Shown here piece after piece: positions 48,161 through 59,139 of a stretch of DNA of 64,000 nt; positions within the stretch are counted from its first letter, which is position 1; each line of letters begins with the position of its first letter. The translations under genes were made by a program, and so were the position numbers. This DNA comes from Pogonophryne albipinna. Lineage: Eukaryota > Chordata > Actinopteri > Perciformes > Artedidraconidae. The notes beneath the pieces are model-generated. The model ran no database searches. It was not told where the DNA came from and saw nothing but the letters and a program-made list of their open reading frames with translations. The stretch covers positions 186,001-250,000 of the forward strand of contig JAPTMU010000090.1 in the NCBI GenBank assembly GCA_028583405.1, read 5' to 3'.

Positions 48161-49079
48161 ATCTGAATACTTCTTCCACCACTGGGTGGTGACGGGAGAA
48201 AATGAAAAGGGTGAAGCAGGACAAACAGGGATTCTTGGTTAAAGTATTTAGTATTTTATACCGTGGTTTTTCTACATTAAGATTTGAAATTTGACAGCTT
48301 AAAAACTTCAGCTGATTCATATTCAACATAAGTGTGGGCAGGCTGGAGGGAGAAGACTGGATGTTTGTAACGTTATTCAAACTTAACTTCAGGACCGAGT
48401 AAGACTGAATAACACCAATCAGTAAAAATGTAATAATATGTTCAGATCCAAGGGCATGCGACAACTCCCCTACAATATTAAACCAAGAAATATTATACAA
48501 GACCTAAGTAAAAAAGAAAAACTGGCTTTATGAAACTGATTTGAGATTCACTGACACTCACTGTCAGGCTTCTGGCGTCTATCAATGTCAAACCATCGTT
48601 GTGACAATTTAGAAAATCCACCTGTGTGACAATGACAGCTATATTCAGACAGGACTCAATACTGTGCTGACATGATAGCGCACAAATACAAAACTGCTAC
48701 CACACTGTGAGAAGTAGGAAAGTATTTTTCTAGAAGAAAATTGGAGTTGTAAATGTTTAAAAAAGCCATATATGAATTTGTCTGAATAAACTACAACCCA
48801 AAACTGCTAATAGTTATTCTTATTTCAATAACTATGCGATCAGGGAATAAGTTAGTCAAATCTTGACAGAAATCAGATGACAATTGTCTCTACAATGAGC
48901 TTTGTTCATTAACAAAAAAGTGTGAATGTTCAATATCCCGAACTACATTTAAAAATAAAACTCTTCAGGCTTAAAGCAGACTAATACCAGTTTGTCTAAC
49001 TGTCTGTGTGCTTACATTTATCTTCCCTCTAACTCTTTACCTTTGCTTTCCATTGTCGCTTTGGTTCAAGGATAAAGTG

Positions 49080-49592
49080 CAGGGTATATGCAGGAATCCT
49101 GAAGTCCAATGTAAGACCTTTTTTAAGACCCTTTCCATACAAGACCTCATCGCCACTTTGAGTTCTAACCGGTTACCTTGGCGACACACTTTACCTCACA
49201 TTGACTATATACAGTATTGATTGTCCTTCCTCCTTATCTTCCAACCATTTGAACGCAGACTTGCATTTCCCCATAACGATGTTGTTTAGCAACCGGCGTA
49301 AACGGACCTCCGCGCTATCAAGCAGTGAGCGTGCGATGTCCTGTTCAGATGACGTCAAACCCAACGGGATGCCATAAATAAACTACACAGAATCACACTA
49401 CACACCTACGCAATGATTACATTCAGGCAGACTGTAGAGTACAACCTCTCTGGACAATTTATATACTTTTTGAAAACAAGCTACAGAATGTAAGACCTTG
49501 GAAAATGCTGTTTAATACTTTTTAATAGCCTTAATTTTCCCTAAATTGATTTATCAACTTTTAATACTTTTTAAGACCCCGCGGACCCCCTG
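49080..49592. mobile_element. hAT-like MITE
   Basis: It starts CAGGGTATATGCAGGAATCC and ends GACCCCGCGGACCCCCTG. Subterminal TAAGACCTTTTTTAAGACCC and TAATACTTTTTAAGACCCC resemble each other. CAGGG...CCCTG ends fit hAT; a matching 8-bp duplication was not found. Confidence 0.6.
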
Positions 49593-50742
49593 AAGTGTCA
49601 CGGCAGCGTACAAACTGTAGTGTTCAGAGAATAACTAACACACCATCAGCTCCTAAATACTCTGTTGCTCTTACTTTTTATTCACCCTAATCCTTCTTTC
49701 TTTGTAGAAGTGTCTCTATCTCCAACTACATCTAGTTGGCAATTTTCTAAACATTCTTCTCTTTCGATTTAAGAAAAACCTGGCAACAAAAGAAGCCATC
49801 TCCTTAAATCCTTTCGTGCTCCCTCAACACAAAAGGCTGCAGTACAACCTTGTTTAAAAGTGATATTAGAGGTTATATATCTGAACATCTAACTCATATT
49901 ATAAGCACTTTGATTGAACTTTCAGAACTTTTGAAAACTCTGTATTACAAAGTTTGTTCAGTACTTGATTGAAGTTCAGTCCCGAGTGTTTCTGTCTGTG
50001 CTCTCAGGCTATGAAGATTGCCTTTAATGATGAGGAACGATGGAGAGTACCACGAGGACGAGTGGTCCCATGGGGCGAAGGCAAACTGGATGATTTATTT
50101 CATCAGTATTGATGAACCCTGTCACACTAATCTGACCGAGGACATCATCTCAAAAAGGCCAAACAATTCAGTGTTTGTCTCATGACGGGACTTTTCCAAT
50201 CAGTGTCTGAGTGAGTCTGAGATCCCACTGATGGACACTTAACAATCACACCAGATGATATTTATCTACGTATTTAAATACAGAACAGAGAAAACGGCGA
50301 GTGAAAGCGCGCAAACACAAGGGAATGAGGAGGGTAAAAAAATGTCATATCTTTGATTCGAGTGCCGACCTAATCACAGCGAGGTGTAATCACAGCGTTT
50401 CTCTCCTTATGTGAACTTCACCGAACAAACACTTCTTCAGAATAGCAACTGTGGGAGATACACAGCCGAACTTTGTTATAAAAGTCGAGGAACTTACACA
50501 ACATTTCTTTGATTTCCCTGCAACAAAAAAAAGATCTTAAAAAGTATAAAGGCGTTACTTCCTCAAGACGCTTGTGTCTTAAAAAGAAAATGAAGTTAAG
50601 GCGCCTTTCAAACATGAAAGCAACAATCGCAGATCTGCAGGAGGCTGTCGAGGGAACTTCTAAACCGGGGAAACTTTGTCAAATGCCGTGTTTGATGGCT
50701 CTTGCAATGCCCTTGAACTCATCATATCATCATTATCTAAAG

Positions 50743-51207
50743 CAGGCGTGTCCAAACTACGGTTCATTTTAATTGGCCTGCAACAAATTCTAAAAGTATA
50801 ATTGAACATAGCCCACACGTGAAACTTGTGCTTGCCTTATATTGTACATCTTAATATATAACACAGTGTTATTCATATGTTATCAATCCCACTTTTCAAA
50901 TCAATTCTGTCAATTAAAGTTGAATTTTTTTTTTTCAACAAATCTTAGTTGATAAGAAAAAGCCCAATAACTTATTTGCATAACAAAAACAACAAAATAT
51001 ACAACATAAATCAAACCCTATGGAAAGCTATTGTGTTTTTTTCTTTAAGCATATTCAATTATCAAGTAGAATTTACCTACATTTGATTGAATTCGCTAAT
51101 TCATAACGTAACTTATGAGGCAATACACCTCACCTCTAGTGATTGGCCGAGCCCTTCCTATATTTGTCTTTATGTGGCCCTCAGTGAAAACTGTTTGGAC
51201 ACCCCTG
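50743..51207. mobile_element. hAT MITE
   Basis: The ends CAGGCGTGTCCAAACTACGG and AACTGTTTGGACACCCCTG are inverted and of the same type as the hAT at 8196-8613. Flanks ATCTAAAG and ATCTTAAG match at 7 of 8 positions. AT-rich, non-coding interior. Confidence 0.82.
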
Positions 51208-51415
51208 ATCTTAAGCTTACTCATAATATGACTTAATATCCTGTTCATGAGCCAGCATAAAACACAGGTCACCAAACAAAGCAGATCTGAGTCAGGTCTG
51301 TTTTATCTCCACTACTGCAAAGCAAAGAGTGACATCTCCTGGTGATCCACGGAGCTACACGATCCCAACAGCCTGTCCTTTACTGGGATTATCCTCCATG
51401 GCATCCATTAGAACA

Positions 51416-51997
51416 CATGTGTCAAACTCAAGGCCCGGGGGACAAATCAGGCCCTTGGTGGATTTAATTTCGGCCCGCAGGATAATTTCTAATTACTATT
51501 AGATCTGGCCCGCCGGTATATTGCACGCACACCTTCACTCCATCCTGAGGGTTTCCTCAGCTCAGAGCCTGAGCCCAAACATTGATGACCTTGCCCCCAA
51601 GATGAGATGCCAAGTATCTGAACTAGCATCACAGAGCAGCACACTGAGTTTAATGGATGTTTCCTTCTGCACTTTCTCTCTCACGACAACAGGGCATGTT
51701 TGGTTTGTTCTTTGAGGGAAATAGTTTTGTTGAAGCTGTTGTTGGCCTGTAGAAAAATGTAATCATATGACTCTGGAAAAGCTGCAGATAGAGCCATAAG
51801 AAATGAATGCACCTGATTATTTAATGTTTAATGTTGTTTTTATAGGCAATCATTTAAGCTTTGTTAGTTCCAGGTTTAATATGTGCAATAAGTTCATTTC
51901 AATAAGTTCTGCAATAAACATTGAACCAGTCCGGCCCTCGACTAGTACCCATTTTTTAATTTTGGCCCACTGTGTGTTTGAGTTTGACACCCCTGCT
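51416..51997. mobile_element. hAT MITE (GTGTCAAACTC type)
   Basis: It begins CATGTGTCAAACTCAAGGCC and ends GAGTTTGACACCCCTGCT, with TTAGAACA on both sides (51408-51415, 51998-52005). Interior CGGCCCGCAGGATAATTTC and AGTCCGGCCCTCGAC are typical of this widespread vertebrate hAT type. 582 bp, non-coding. Confidence 0.82.
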
Positions 51998-52613
51998 TTA
52001 GAACATGGCTTCAAGGGGTTTCGACCTATTACATTTAAGATGCAAATGAGGCTGAACTGTGTCAGATCTAACATTTGCCGTGTGATTCATGTTATCTTGT
52101 GGAGATCAGTCCACCGTGAATACTGAGCTGAAGGTCAGGGCTGTGAAAGGTTGTCCTCATCATCCAAGGGGAAAACAGCAGACAGGCCTCACCTGGGCTA
52201 CCTTAAACTTTGACAGACGCCAATAACTGATGCTTTTGTATGGCTGGATTTTATGGAATAAGCACATGATGATGTTACTTGTTTCTGTACTAGACTGAGG
52301 CTTCAATTATGCTGAGGTGTATGTCAGCTGACCGCTCAACAGTCCTGCCTTTTTGTGTTTTCGCAGCCCTGTTTCTGTTTAATTCTATTTCCCTTTTATA
52401 GTAAAAGCCTCTGGCAATTGTTGGCAACCGTGTTTATAAGAGTGCTCTGTTTTGGGTAGGTTCATCCAACAAATGTCAAGTAGCGTTGCAATGATGCTGG
52501 CAAACATTAAAAAATGTTCAAGTCGTAACAGAAGAGAGACCCCACATGTTAGTGTCCTCTGGGTTTCCACACCAACAACTAGATATCAGATCATGTTCAA
52601 TATTTGTAATTTG

Positions 52614-53075
52614 GGTAACACTTTATATTAAGGTACACAAATTCAAGTGCTTATTTATTGCAAGTAAGGAAGTTGTTGTACATGAGTTTTGGTCTTAATA
52701 TGCGCTGCTCAATATGGGCCTAATAAGGCAGCAGTACCACAAGAATAGTAGTTCTCCCATAATAACACTTAATATGATCTATTCTTATGTAACAAGACAT
52801 GAAACTATAAGTGTTAATTGTGTCTGAGCAGAGCATATTCAGACCAAAACTCATGTACAACAACTTCCTTACTTGCAATAAATCAGCACTAATTAGAGGG
52901 TTATTGAGGAAAAACTCTCAACTAATGGCCTATTACTTGTAGAACATGGTCATGTAGAATAAGGCATTAATAACTGTTTTATAATGACTAATAAAGAGCC
53001 AATATACTGCTAATATGCATGTTAATTAACAACTAGTTGATGGTGAATTTGTCTACCTTAATATAAAGTGTTACC
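52614..53075. mobile_element. Foldback DNA element with 8-bp TSD
   Basis: It begins GGTAACACTTTATATTAAGG and ends CCTTAATATAAAGTGTTACC (perfect 20-bp inverted repeat), flanked by GTAATTTG at 52606-52613 and 53076-53083. A second inverted pair lies inside: AAGGAAGTTGTTGTACATGA and TCATGTACAACAACTTCCTT, continuing with GTTTTGGTC and GACCAAAAC. hAT-like by TSD length. Confidence 0.9.
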
Positions 53076-54168
53076 GTAATTTGAAACCGGTGCAGAACAG
53101 ATGGACTTCAGAGCAGATTGGGGATGTAAAAGAAACTCTTAACATACCTTACACCACAGGAACATTTCCTATTTATTAACCATTGTCTGAAGAGGGGAAC
53201 TGAACCAAAATGCAAGTGCTTTGTTTGTATATAGAAACAATTGTTCTTCACTGTCAGAAGGGGGGATCTTACCAAAATGAGCTTATAGATTGTGTGCAGT
53301 GTGTTCTTGACAGACAGTCTGTAGAACATGTAACACGTCAGGATCGTTCATTCACAGGTTCAGGTGTTATGAAGCTTAGGTCCATGGGCTTTAAACAAAG
53401 CACCAGTTGATGTTGTACTGCCATCAATCATAGGTTATTCTTCGATTTGGAAACAAATCAAATGTATATATAATATCAGTTAACTTGTGAAAACTGTTGT
53501 ATAATGCAGTGACTTCGGGGAATCTTGTCTGAGAAAATAAACCCTGATGGTAGTTATCATAGCTAGAAGTTAAACCTTTGGAATAGGACGTTTAAAACTG
53601 ACATCTACCAGTCAGGGGGAAAAAATCACATTGGGTAGGGATCGTAAGTGTATGATCAGTATTTTTGGCTCTTACGACAGCCCTAAAAGTCACGATATAT
53701 TGACCTCAGATGCTAAAATGTACGACCAACTTTTTCGAAAGGACGACATGAAATAGCCTGAGTACATTTTTAAGGGGCCGTGAAAGATAAAACAAATAGT
53801 CCGTCCCCTAAAGGATTTCTGTTTTGATTTACAGATACAAATAAAACTTCAACTACACCTATAATTCCTGACAGACCATAAAATAAAATAAGGCTCCAAG
53901 TTTGTGAGTGTGGTTAACTTCGCAGAACAGGTACAGTGAAATATAACGTCCTCTAGACCGCACTAAAAACTAGAGGATGAGTGATATAAGGCTTGGTACA
54001 GAATAAAAGGAAGGCCTTGTTATCACTGTTACACAACAGATGAGCTTTTGTTATGTAATAAAGTGATCGATACAAGGTTAAAAGTCCAAGATGTCACGTA
54101 GAAAACATGTTTAGTCTACATGCTTCTCTGCGTGTGTAGAAGTGGACTCATGTAAAAGCATTTCACTC

Positions 54169-54962
54169 TTAAAGGGGCCTTATTCTGCTCCTTTTCAGGT
54201 GTATATCAGTATGTAGTGTACTTTAAAGAGTCCTCTCCTGCTGATGTTCAGGTGTATATCAGTATGTAGTGTCTCTACTTTGAAGAGTCCTCTCCTGCTG
54301 ATGTTCAGGTGTATATCAGTATGTAGTGTCTCTACTTTAAAGAGTCCTCTCCTGCTGATGTTCAGGTGTATATCAGTATGTAGTGTCTCTACTTTAAAGA
54401 GTCCTCTCCTGCTGATGTTCAGGTGTATATCAGTATGTAGTGTCTCTACTTTAAAGAGTCCTCTCCTGCTGATGTTCAGGTATATATCAGTATGTAGTGT
54501 CTCTACTTTAAAGAGTCCTCTCCTGCTGATGTTCAGGTGTATATCAGTATGTAGTGTCTCTACTTTAAAGAGTCCTCTCCTGCTGATGTTCAGGTGTATA
54601 TCAGTATGTAGTATCTCTACTTTAAAGAGTCCTCTCCTGCTGATGTTCAGGTGTATGTCAGAATGTAGTGTCTCTACTTTAAAGAGTCCTCTCCTGCTGA
54701 TGTTCAGGTGTATATCAGTATGTAGTGTCTCTACTTTAAAGAGTCCTCTCCTGCTGATGTTCAGGTGTATATCAGTATGTAGTGTCTCTACTTTAAAGAG
54801 TCCTCTCCTGCTGATGTTCAGGTGTATATCAGTATGTAGTGTCTCTACTTTAAAGAGTGCTCTCCTGCTGATGTTCAGGTGTATATCAGTATGTAGTGTC
54901 TCTACTTTAAAGAGTCCTCTCCTGCTGATGTTCAGGTGTATATCATTATGTAGTGTCTCTAC
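54169..54962 (-). repeat. 57-bp minisatellite array E (about 14 units)
   Basis: Complement of the array A unit: GTGTATATCAGTATGTAGTG then TCTCTACTTTAAAGAGTCCT. The length of 794 bp equals thirteen 57-bp units plus one 53-bp terminal unit. Variants include CAGAATG (54660) and GTATCTC (54611). Confidence 0.97.
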
Positions 54963-55297
54963 ATGTCTCCATGCTTTAAAATGTTCAAAAAGCTCTTTAT
55001 TTTTCTCATACTGCCTGTACTGCAGCCCCTCTTTTCACCCTCTGTCTGAAACCAGAGCCCAGTCTGCTCTGATTGGTTAGCTGGCCGGCTCTGTTGTGAT
55101 TGGTCAACCAACTCAGAGATTTGTGAGTGTTACATAGTGATGTCACTTTACAGAAGTAAACAAAGGAGTCGAATGGAGGCGTTTCAGTCAAGGGTGTGGG
55201 AGAGAAACTTACTCTGGATTTTAGCCTTTGAAGACTATTTCCATTCACAAAAACATATATTACACACAACAGGAAAGGGAGAATAGGGCGTCTTTAA
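54169..55297 (-). mobile_element. T1 TTAA MITE with 57-bp array (copy E)
   Basis: Minus-oriented. TTAA at 54169-54172 (TTAAAGGGGCCTTATTCTGC) is the array end and TTAA at 55294-55297 the other terminus. The body (CCAGAGCCCAGTCTGCTCTG, TGTGATTGGTCAACC) is the complement of the T1 body. It contains about 14 units, and the end unit is 53 bp owing to a 4-bp deletion (GTGTACTTT). Confidence 0.92.
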
Positions 55298-56350
55298 TTT
55301 AATGTTGTGTAAAGAGCCTTTGAAGCTGTTATTAAGGGATTTGAGGAGCACATAATACTGAATGATAAAACCACAGATCCAGCTGAAACTCTTGACATTT
55401 CACAGAAGATTGTACTTTTTTTTCAGCTTAGGCTCTATCATAAGGGAATCATGATTCTTTCACCTCTTCTTCCCAATGAACTTTAAAAAGGATGGTTTTT
55501 ATTTCACTGAGCTTGTATCACTGCACCCCTGACTTCTCCCTCCGCTGCCTCAAGAGACACAGAGGGAAATAAATCGAGAAACCAAAATTGATTTTTCTGC
55601 TCTTTGAAAGCCCCAAATGTGTTTTTTTTATAGATCCTCAAATCCTTGGAATAAAAAGCTACTAATTTCTGTGGAAATACAATTTCCTCTATGTATTGAT
55701 ATTTGACCGCCTCATTGTGGAGGCCAATGGTAATCATTAGACAGATTACCGCTCAAGTAATATTCAATGAAATTACATTTTTAGGAAGCCCATTATAGTT
55801 GAGTGACCTTCTCTGAGCTCATGAGTCAAACTGGGAATGAGACTCTGAGAATAATGGGATTTTTGGGGGGAGTTTTCCAATGATGGGCTGTCAAAGTGCT
55901 CTCTTGTGCGGAAAGAACAAGGAGGAAAGGAAACTAAAAATAAGTAAATTATTCAGACAGACTTGAGCTGTCTTTCTATCCAGTTGCAGTTCTATATAAA
56001 TAACAGGACCTTGATGGGAATCAGTAAAGCTAAACACTCCTATGAAACGGAGCATTACTAACCAATTCCTGTTTACTGATGTTCTTCCTCCTACTTTTAA
56101 CAATAATAGCAAGCAACACATCTAAAGGGGCCTACACACCAAGCTGACACCAGACTGACCCCCGACTGTTGTGTCGCCTCACGTCTCCTGCGTCTTGGCC
56201 ATGTGTCGCACTGGAACACACCGCAAAGACTTCAGCCGACGGCCAAGAAGCACGTACGAACTGCGCATGCGTGAGTGGCAATAACTCTCCTTACCAGCAG
56301 GCGGCGGTAGTGTGTATTCGTCATTCAAAAGAGGCAACAACCGGAAGACG

Positions 56351-56912
56351 GGCCGTTTCTCAATCTCGAGGATACTGGCTTCCATGCCAATATTTCAAGG
56401 ATGCTACGTCATCGAGTGCCGCCGAAGGACTGTTCCAATCTCCAGCATACTTGGAATTCCACCGAGGCCGCGTCCTTGGTTTGGGGGAAATTTCGAGGCT
56501 GCACATGGGTAGACTTCGCGTCCTTAAAATCCCATCAATGCTTTGCGCACGGACCAATTTCAAAAACCCTTGCGGAGAATGGCTGAACCGACGCAGCACA
56601 CATTTAAATGTAAGTATGTAGTGGCGTAGAACATGTTGGTAAATATGTTACTTTGTTACATTTGTTTGTTATCACCAAAAATGTGTTCCGTGAAAGTAAA
56701 GCAAGTTCATAATTAGATAGACATCGTGAGGTATTTATTTTCGGTACAGTTTATGTTGAAACCGTTGGAGAGAGTGGCACACTTGTTAGCCTGTTCCATT
56801 CTTCTTTGTTTTCTGAAGCCGTGGCTTGGAAGTATACTTGCTTCGTTTCTGAAGGAAGTGACTTGGAAGTACGCGACTACCAAGCCAGCATCCTCGCGAT
56901 TGAGAAACGGCC
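56351..56912. mobile_element. TIR DNA element
   Basis: The ends GGCCGTTTCTCAATCTCGAG and its near-complement CGCGATTGAGAAACGGCC extend as inverted repeats through GGATACTGGCTT and AAGCCAGCATCC. 562 bp. It sits inside a CpG-richer block of about 56125-57230 (AGCCGACGGCCA occurs on both sides), which may be an older element. Target duplication not determined. Confidence 0.75.
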
Positions 56913-58054
56913 ACAGACTGCGTGATACACCGAGAGAAGAAGAACAGACTGCGTGATATAAACGAACAACAAATAGCGTGTGCGTTCCATTTTCACTCGA
57001 CAGCGAGAAGCTCATGGGGCTTTCCCGAACCTGAGTCGAGAGCTGGAGTTCAATGGAATCTCACATTTGCCTTCTTAATCGTTTGTTTGGGTCCCTCACT
57101 TCCGTTTCGCTTCTCATGTACTGATTCGCTAAGCTGAACAGCCAATCAGAGTGATTTCTTTAGCCGACGGCCATTTACCGACAGCGGCGGAAGGTGTTGG
57201 CACGGCCGAAAAGACACGACGGGATGGTAATGTCTGTGTCCAGATTTAAATAACTATTGGCTGAATTACATTTTCATTTTATCTTCAATTGGACGTTTTA
57301 CTTTAACTTCTTAAGGTCTTGTATGTCTTACGTGAATTGGCATCACTTTGGGGATCTTTTAAATGTTGTTTTCAAAAATGATACATGAACAATATATTTT
57401 TTTTTATAACCAAAAACCTGCAGAACTAATGCGAGTGACATCGCCTTCCTTTGTGTTTAGAGCCAATTAGCAAATATTAGCATTCAAACCTTCTACATTT
57501 GGATTGGGCAACACTGATAACAGTCTGTAAGCATTGAGATTATTATCGATTCATCTGACATTTATTTTGTCTCTAAGAATAAAAATTTTCTTGTTCAATT
57601 TCTCAGAGTCAAGGTGACATATTAACCTTGTTTGTTTTTATCCAGTCCATAACAAATATTTAGTTTTTTTATATTATTTGATAAAGATAATCATAAAATC
57701 CTCGGAGGCTTAAATCAGGGAATGCTTGTAAAATGACTGAAACATTAAATCAATTGTTAAAAAAATGGTGTCTGATTAATTTCCCATGGACTAAGTAATC
57801 CATTAATCTACTAATCTTGTCAGTGAAATCACAAATCATGGAGAACTCATTAGACGAGGAGAGGTCCTAACTTTTGGCAGGCAGCTCTTCTTGTCCATAA
57901 ACTGATAGCTGGCAGTCTGATGGAAACAGTTTGCCTAATAAATCAAACTATGTAAAATGATGGGAGGTTTATGACTGCACCGAGGATCACGAGTCACTCT
58001 GTGCCTCCTTTCTAAAACCTCTCAAATAATCATGATCAGAAGGAGGAGGCTCAC

Positions 58055-58148
58055 CATCTCCGGAGAGGCTGTTCTGTCAGAGGGATGCTCCGCAGAGCCG
58101 CTCCCAAAAGCATCAGGAAGGCCGAGAGGAGGAGGGACGCCCGCAGAC
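58055..58148 (-). CDS. slc49a4: slc49a4 coding exon 2 (MFS transporter, TM3 region)
   Basis: This 94-bp exon encodes GLRASLLLSAFLML followed by LGAALRSIPLTEQPLRRW, which aligns without gaps to the human SLC49A4/DIRC2 segment ending in LKRRLIHGGQ. It holds one hydrophobic span, probably TM3. The acceptor is a pyrimidine tract ending in CCCCCAG and the donor is TG|GTGAGC. It enters with one base of a codon carried from the exon before and leaves with two bases (TG) that complete Trp in exon 3. SLC49A4 is a lysosomal membrane transporter of the FLVCR-related SLC49 branch of the MFS; it has been reported as a pyridoxine exporter (family knowledge). A T2 MITE with a 37-bp array starts only about 41 bp upstream of the acceptor. 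Exon 1 (N terminus, TM1-2) was not found up to base 64000. Confidence 0.9.
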
Positions 58149-58189
58149 CTGGGGGAGAGAGAGAGGGTGATGAAGAGGGGAGAGAAGAG

Positions 58190-59132
58190 TTAAAGGTCAC
58201 CTATTATGCAAAGTCCACTTCTTCATGTCTCTTCTACATCAACATGTGTCCCCTCTTCTACATCAACATGTGTCCCCTCTTCTTCACGTCTCTTCTACAT
58301 CAACATGTGTCCCCTCTTCTTCACGTCTCTTCTACATCAACATGTGTCCACTCTTCTACATCAACATGTGTCCCCTCTTCTTCACGTCTCTTCTACATCA
58401 ACATGTGTCCCCTCTTCTTCACGTCTCTTCTACATCAACATGTGTCCCCTCTTCTTCACGTCTCTTCTACATCAACATGTGTCCCCTCTTCTACATCAAC
58501 ATGTGTCCCCTCTTCTTCACGTCTCTTCTACATCAACATGTGTCCCCTCTTCTTCACGTCTCTTCTACATCAACATGTGTCCCCTCTTCTACATCAACAT
58601 GTGTCCCCTCTTCTTCACGTCTCTTCTACATCAACATGTGTCCCCTCTTCTTCACGTCTCTTCTACATCAACATGTGTCCCCTCTTCTACATCAACATGT
58701 GTCCCCTCTTCTTCACGTCTCTTCTACATCAACATGTGTCCCCTCTTCTTCACGTCTCTTCTACATCAACATGTGTCCCCTCTTCTACATCAACATGTGT
58801 CCCCTCTTCTTCACGTCTCTTCTACATCAACATGTGTCCCCTCTTCTTCATGTCTCTTCTACATCAACATGTGTCCCCTCTTCTTCATGTCTCTTCTACA
58901 TCAACATGTGTCCCCTCTTCTTCATGTCTCTTCTACATCAACATGTGTCCCCTCTGTGGAAAGAGACTCTGAAAGTTTCAGGAACAAAGATTCTCTCTCT
59001 TTTTGTTCTGATCCATTTCTATAAAAACCTGTCTGAAAATGAGCTGATCAGATTTTGGCCACTTTATGATGTCATAACGATGTTTTGGCTTGTGTAACCA
59101 TTAGCCAATCAGCAACCAAGGTAACCCCCCCC
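58190..59132 (-). mobile_element. T2 MITE with 37-bp array, truncated at a duplication junction
   Basis: TTAA at 58190-58193 with TTAAAGGTCACCTATTATGC is the T2 3' terminus on the minus strand. After the array comes GTGGAAAGAGACTCTGAAAG ... GCCAATCAGCAACCAAGG and a C-run. At about 59133 the sequence changes to the inverted duplication (TTCATTGTCGAGTTCAGCC). It begins 41 bp from the exon 2 acceptor. Confidence 0.85.
58228..58955 (-). repeat. 37-bp minisatellite with 98-bp higher-order repeat
   Basis: Units of 37 bp (TTCACGTCTCTTCTACATCA ACATGTGTCCCCTCTTC) alternate with a 24-bp deleted unit that lacks the TTCACGTCTCTTC part. Short units occur near 58257, 58355, 58491, 58589, 58687 and 58785. 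The spacing is 98 bp (37+37+24), except one of about 136 bp. The last units are plain 37-mers with CATG instead of CACG. Confidence 0.95.
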
Positions 59133-59139
59133 CTTGCAT

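Larger units (their letters stand above)
42423..58054 (-). other. slc49a4 intron 2
   Basis: 15.6-kb intron. It contains an L2-like LINE split by a hAT (44083-46678), a solo LTR with a tandem duplication (47444-48160), hAT-like MITEs (49080-49592, 50743-51207, 51416-51997, 52614-53075), the minus-oriented T1 element with a 57-bp array (54169-55297) and a TIR element (56351-56912) inside a CpG-richer repeat-like block (about 56125-57230). I see nothing in 42430-44080, 46690-47430, 48170-49070, 49600-50740, 53090-54160, 55300-56120 or 57240-58050. Confidence 0.7.

Noticed and set aside
50746..52005. GGCCCGC-rich ends suggesting a regulatory CpG cluster.
   Set aside because: They are the termini of two hAT MITEs with target duplications.
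56169..56621. A 150-codon open frame in a CpG-rich stretch that might be a CpG-island gene.
   Set aside because: It runs through the terminal inverted repeat of the DNA element at 56351-56912 and is open in several frames. No protein family is recognisable.
58085..59097. Overlapping frames of 270-295 codons in all three phases (also 6579-7303 and 60153-60996).
   Set aside because: The 37-bp unit shifts frame at each repeat, so all three phases look alike. This is minisatellite sequence.
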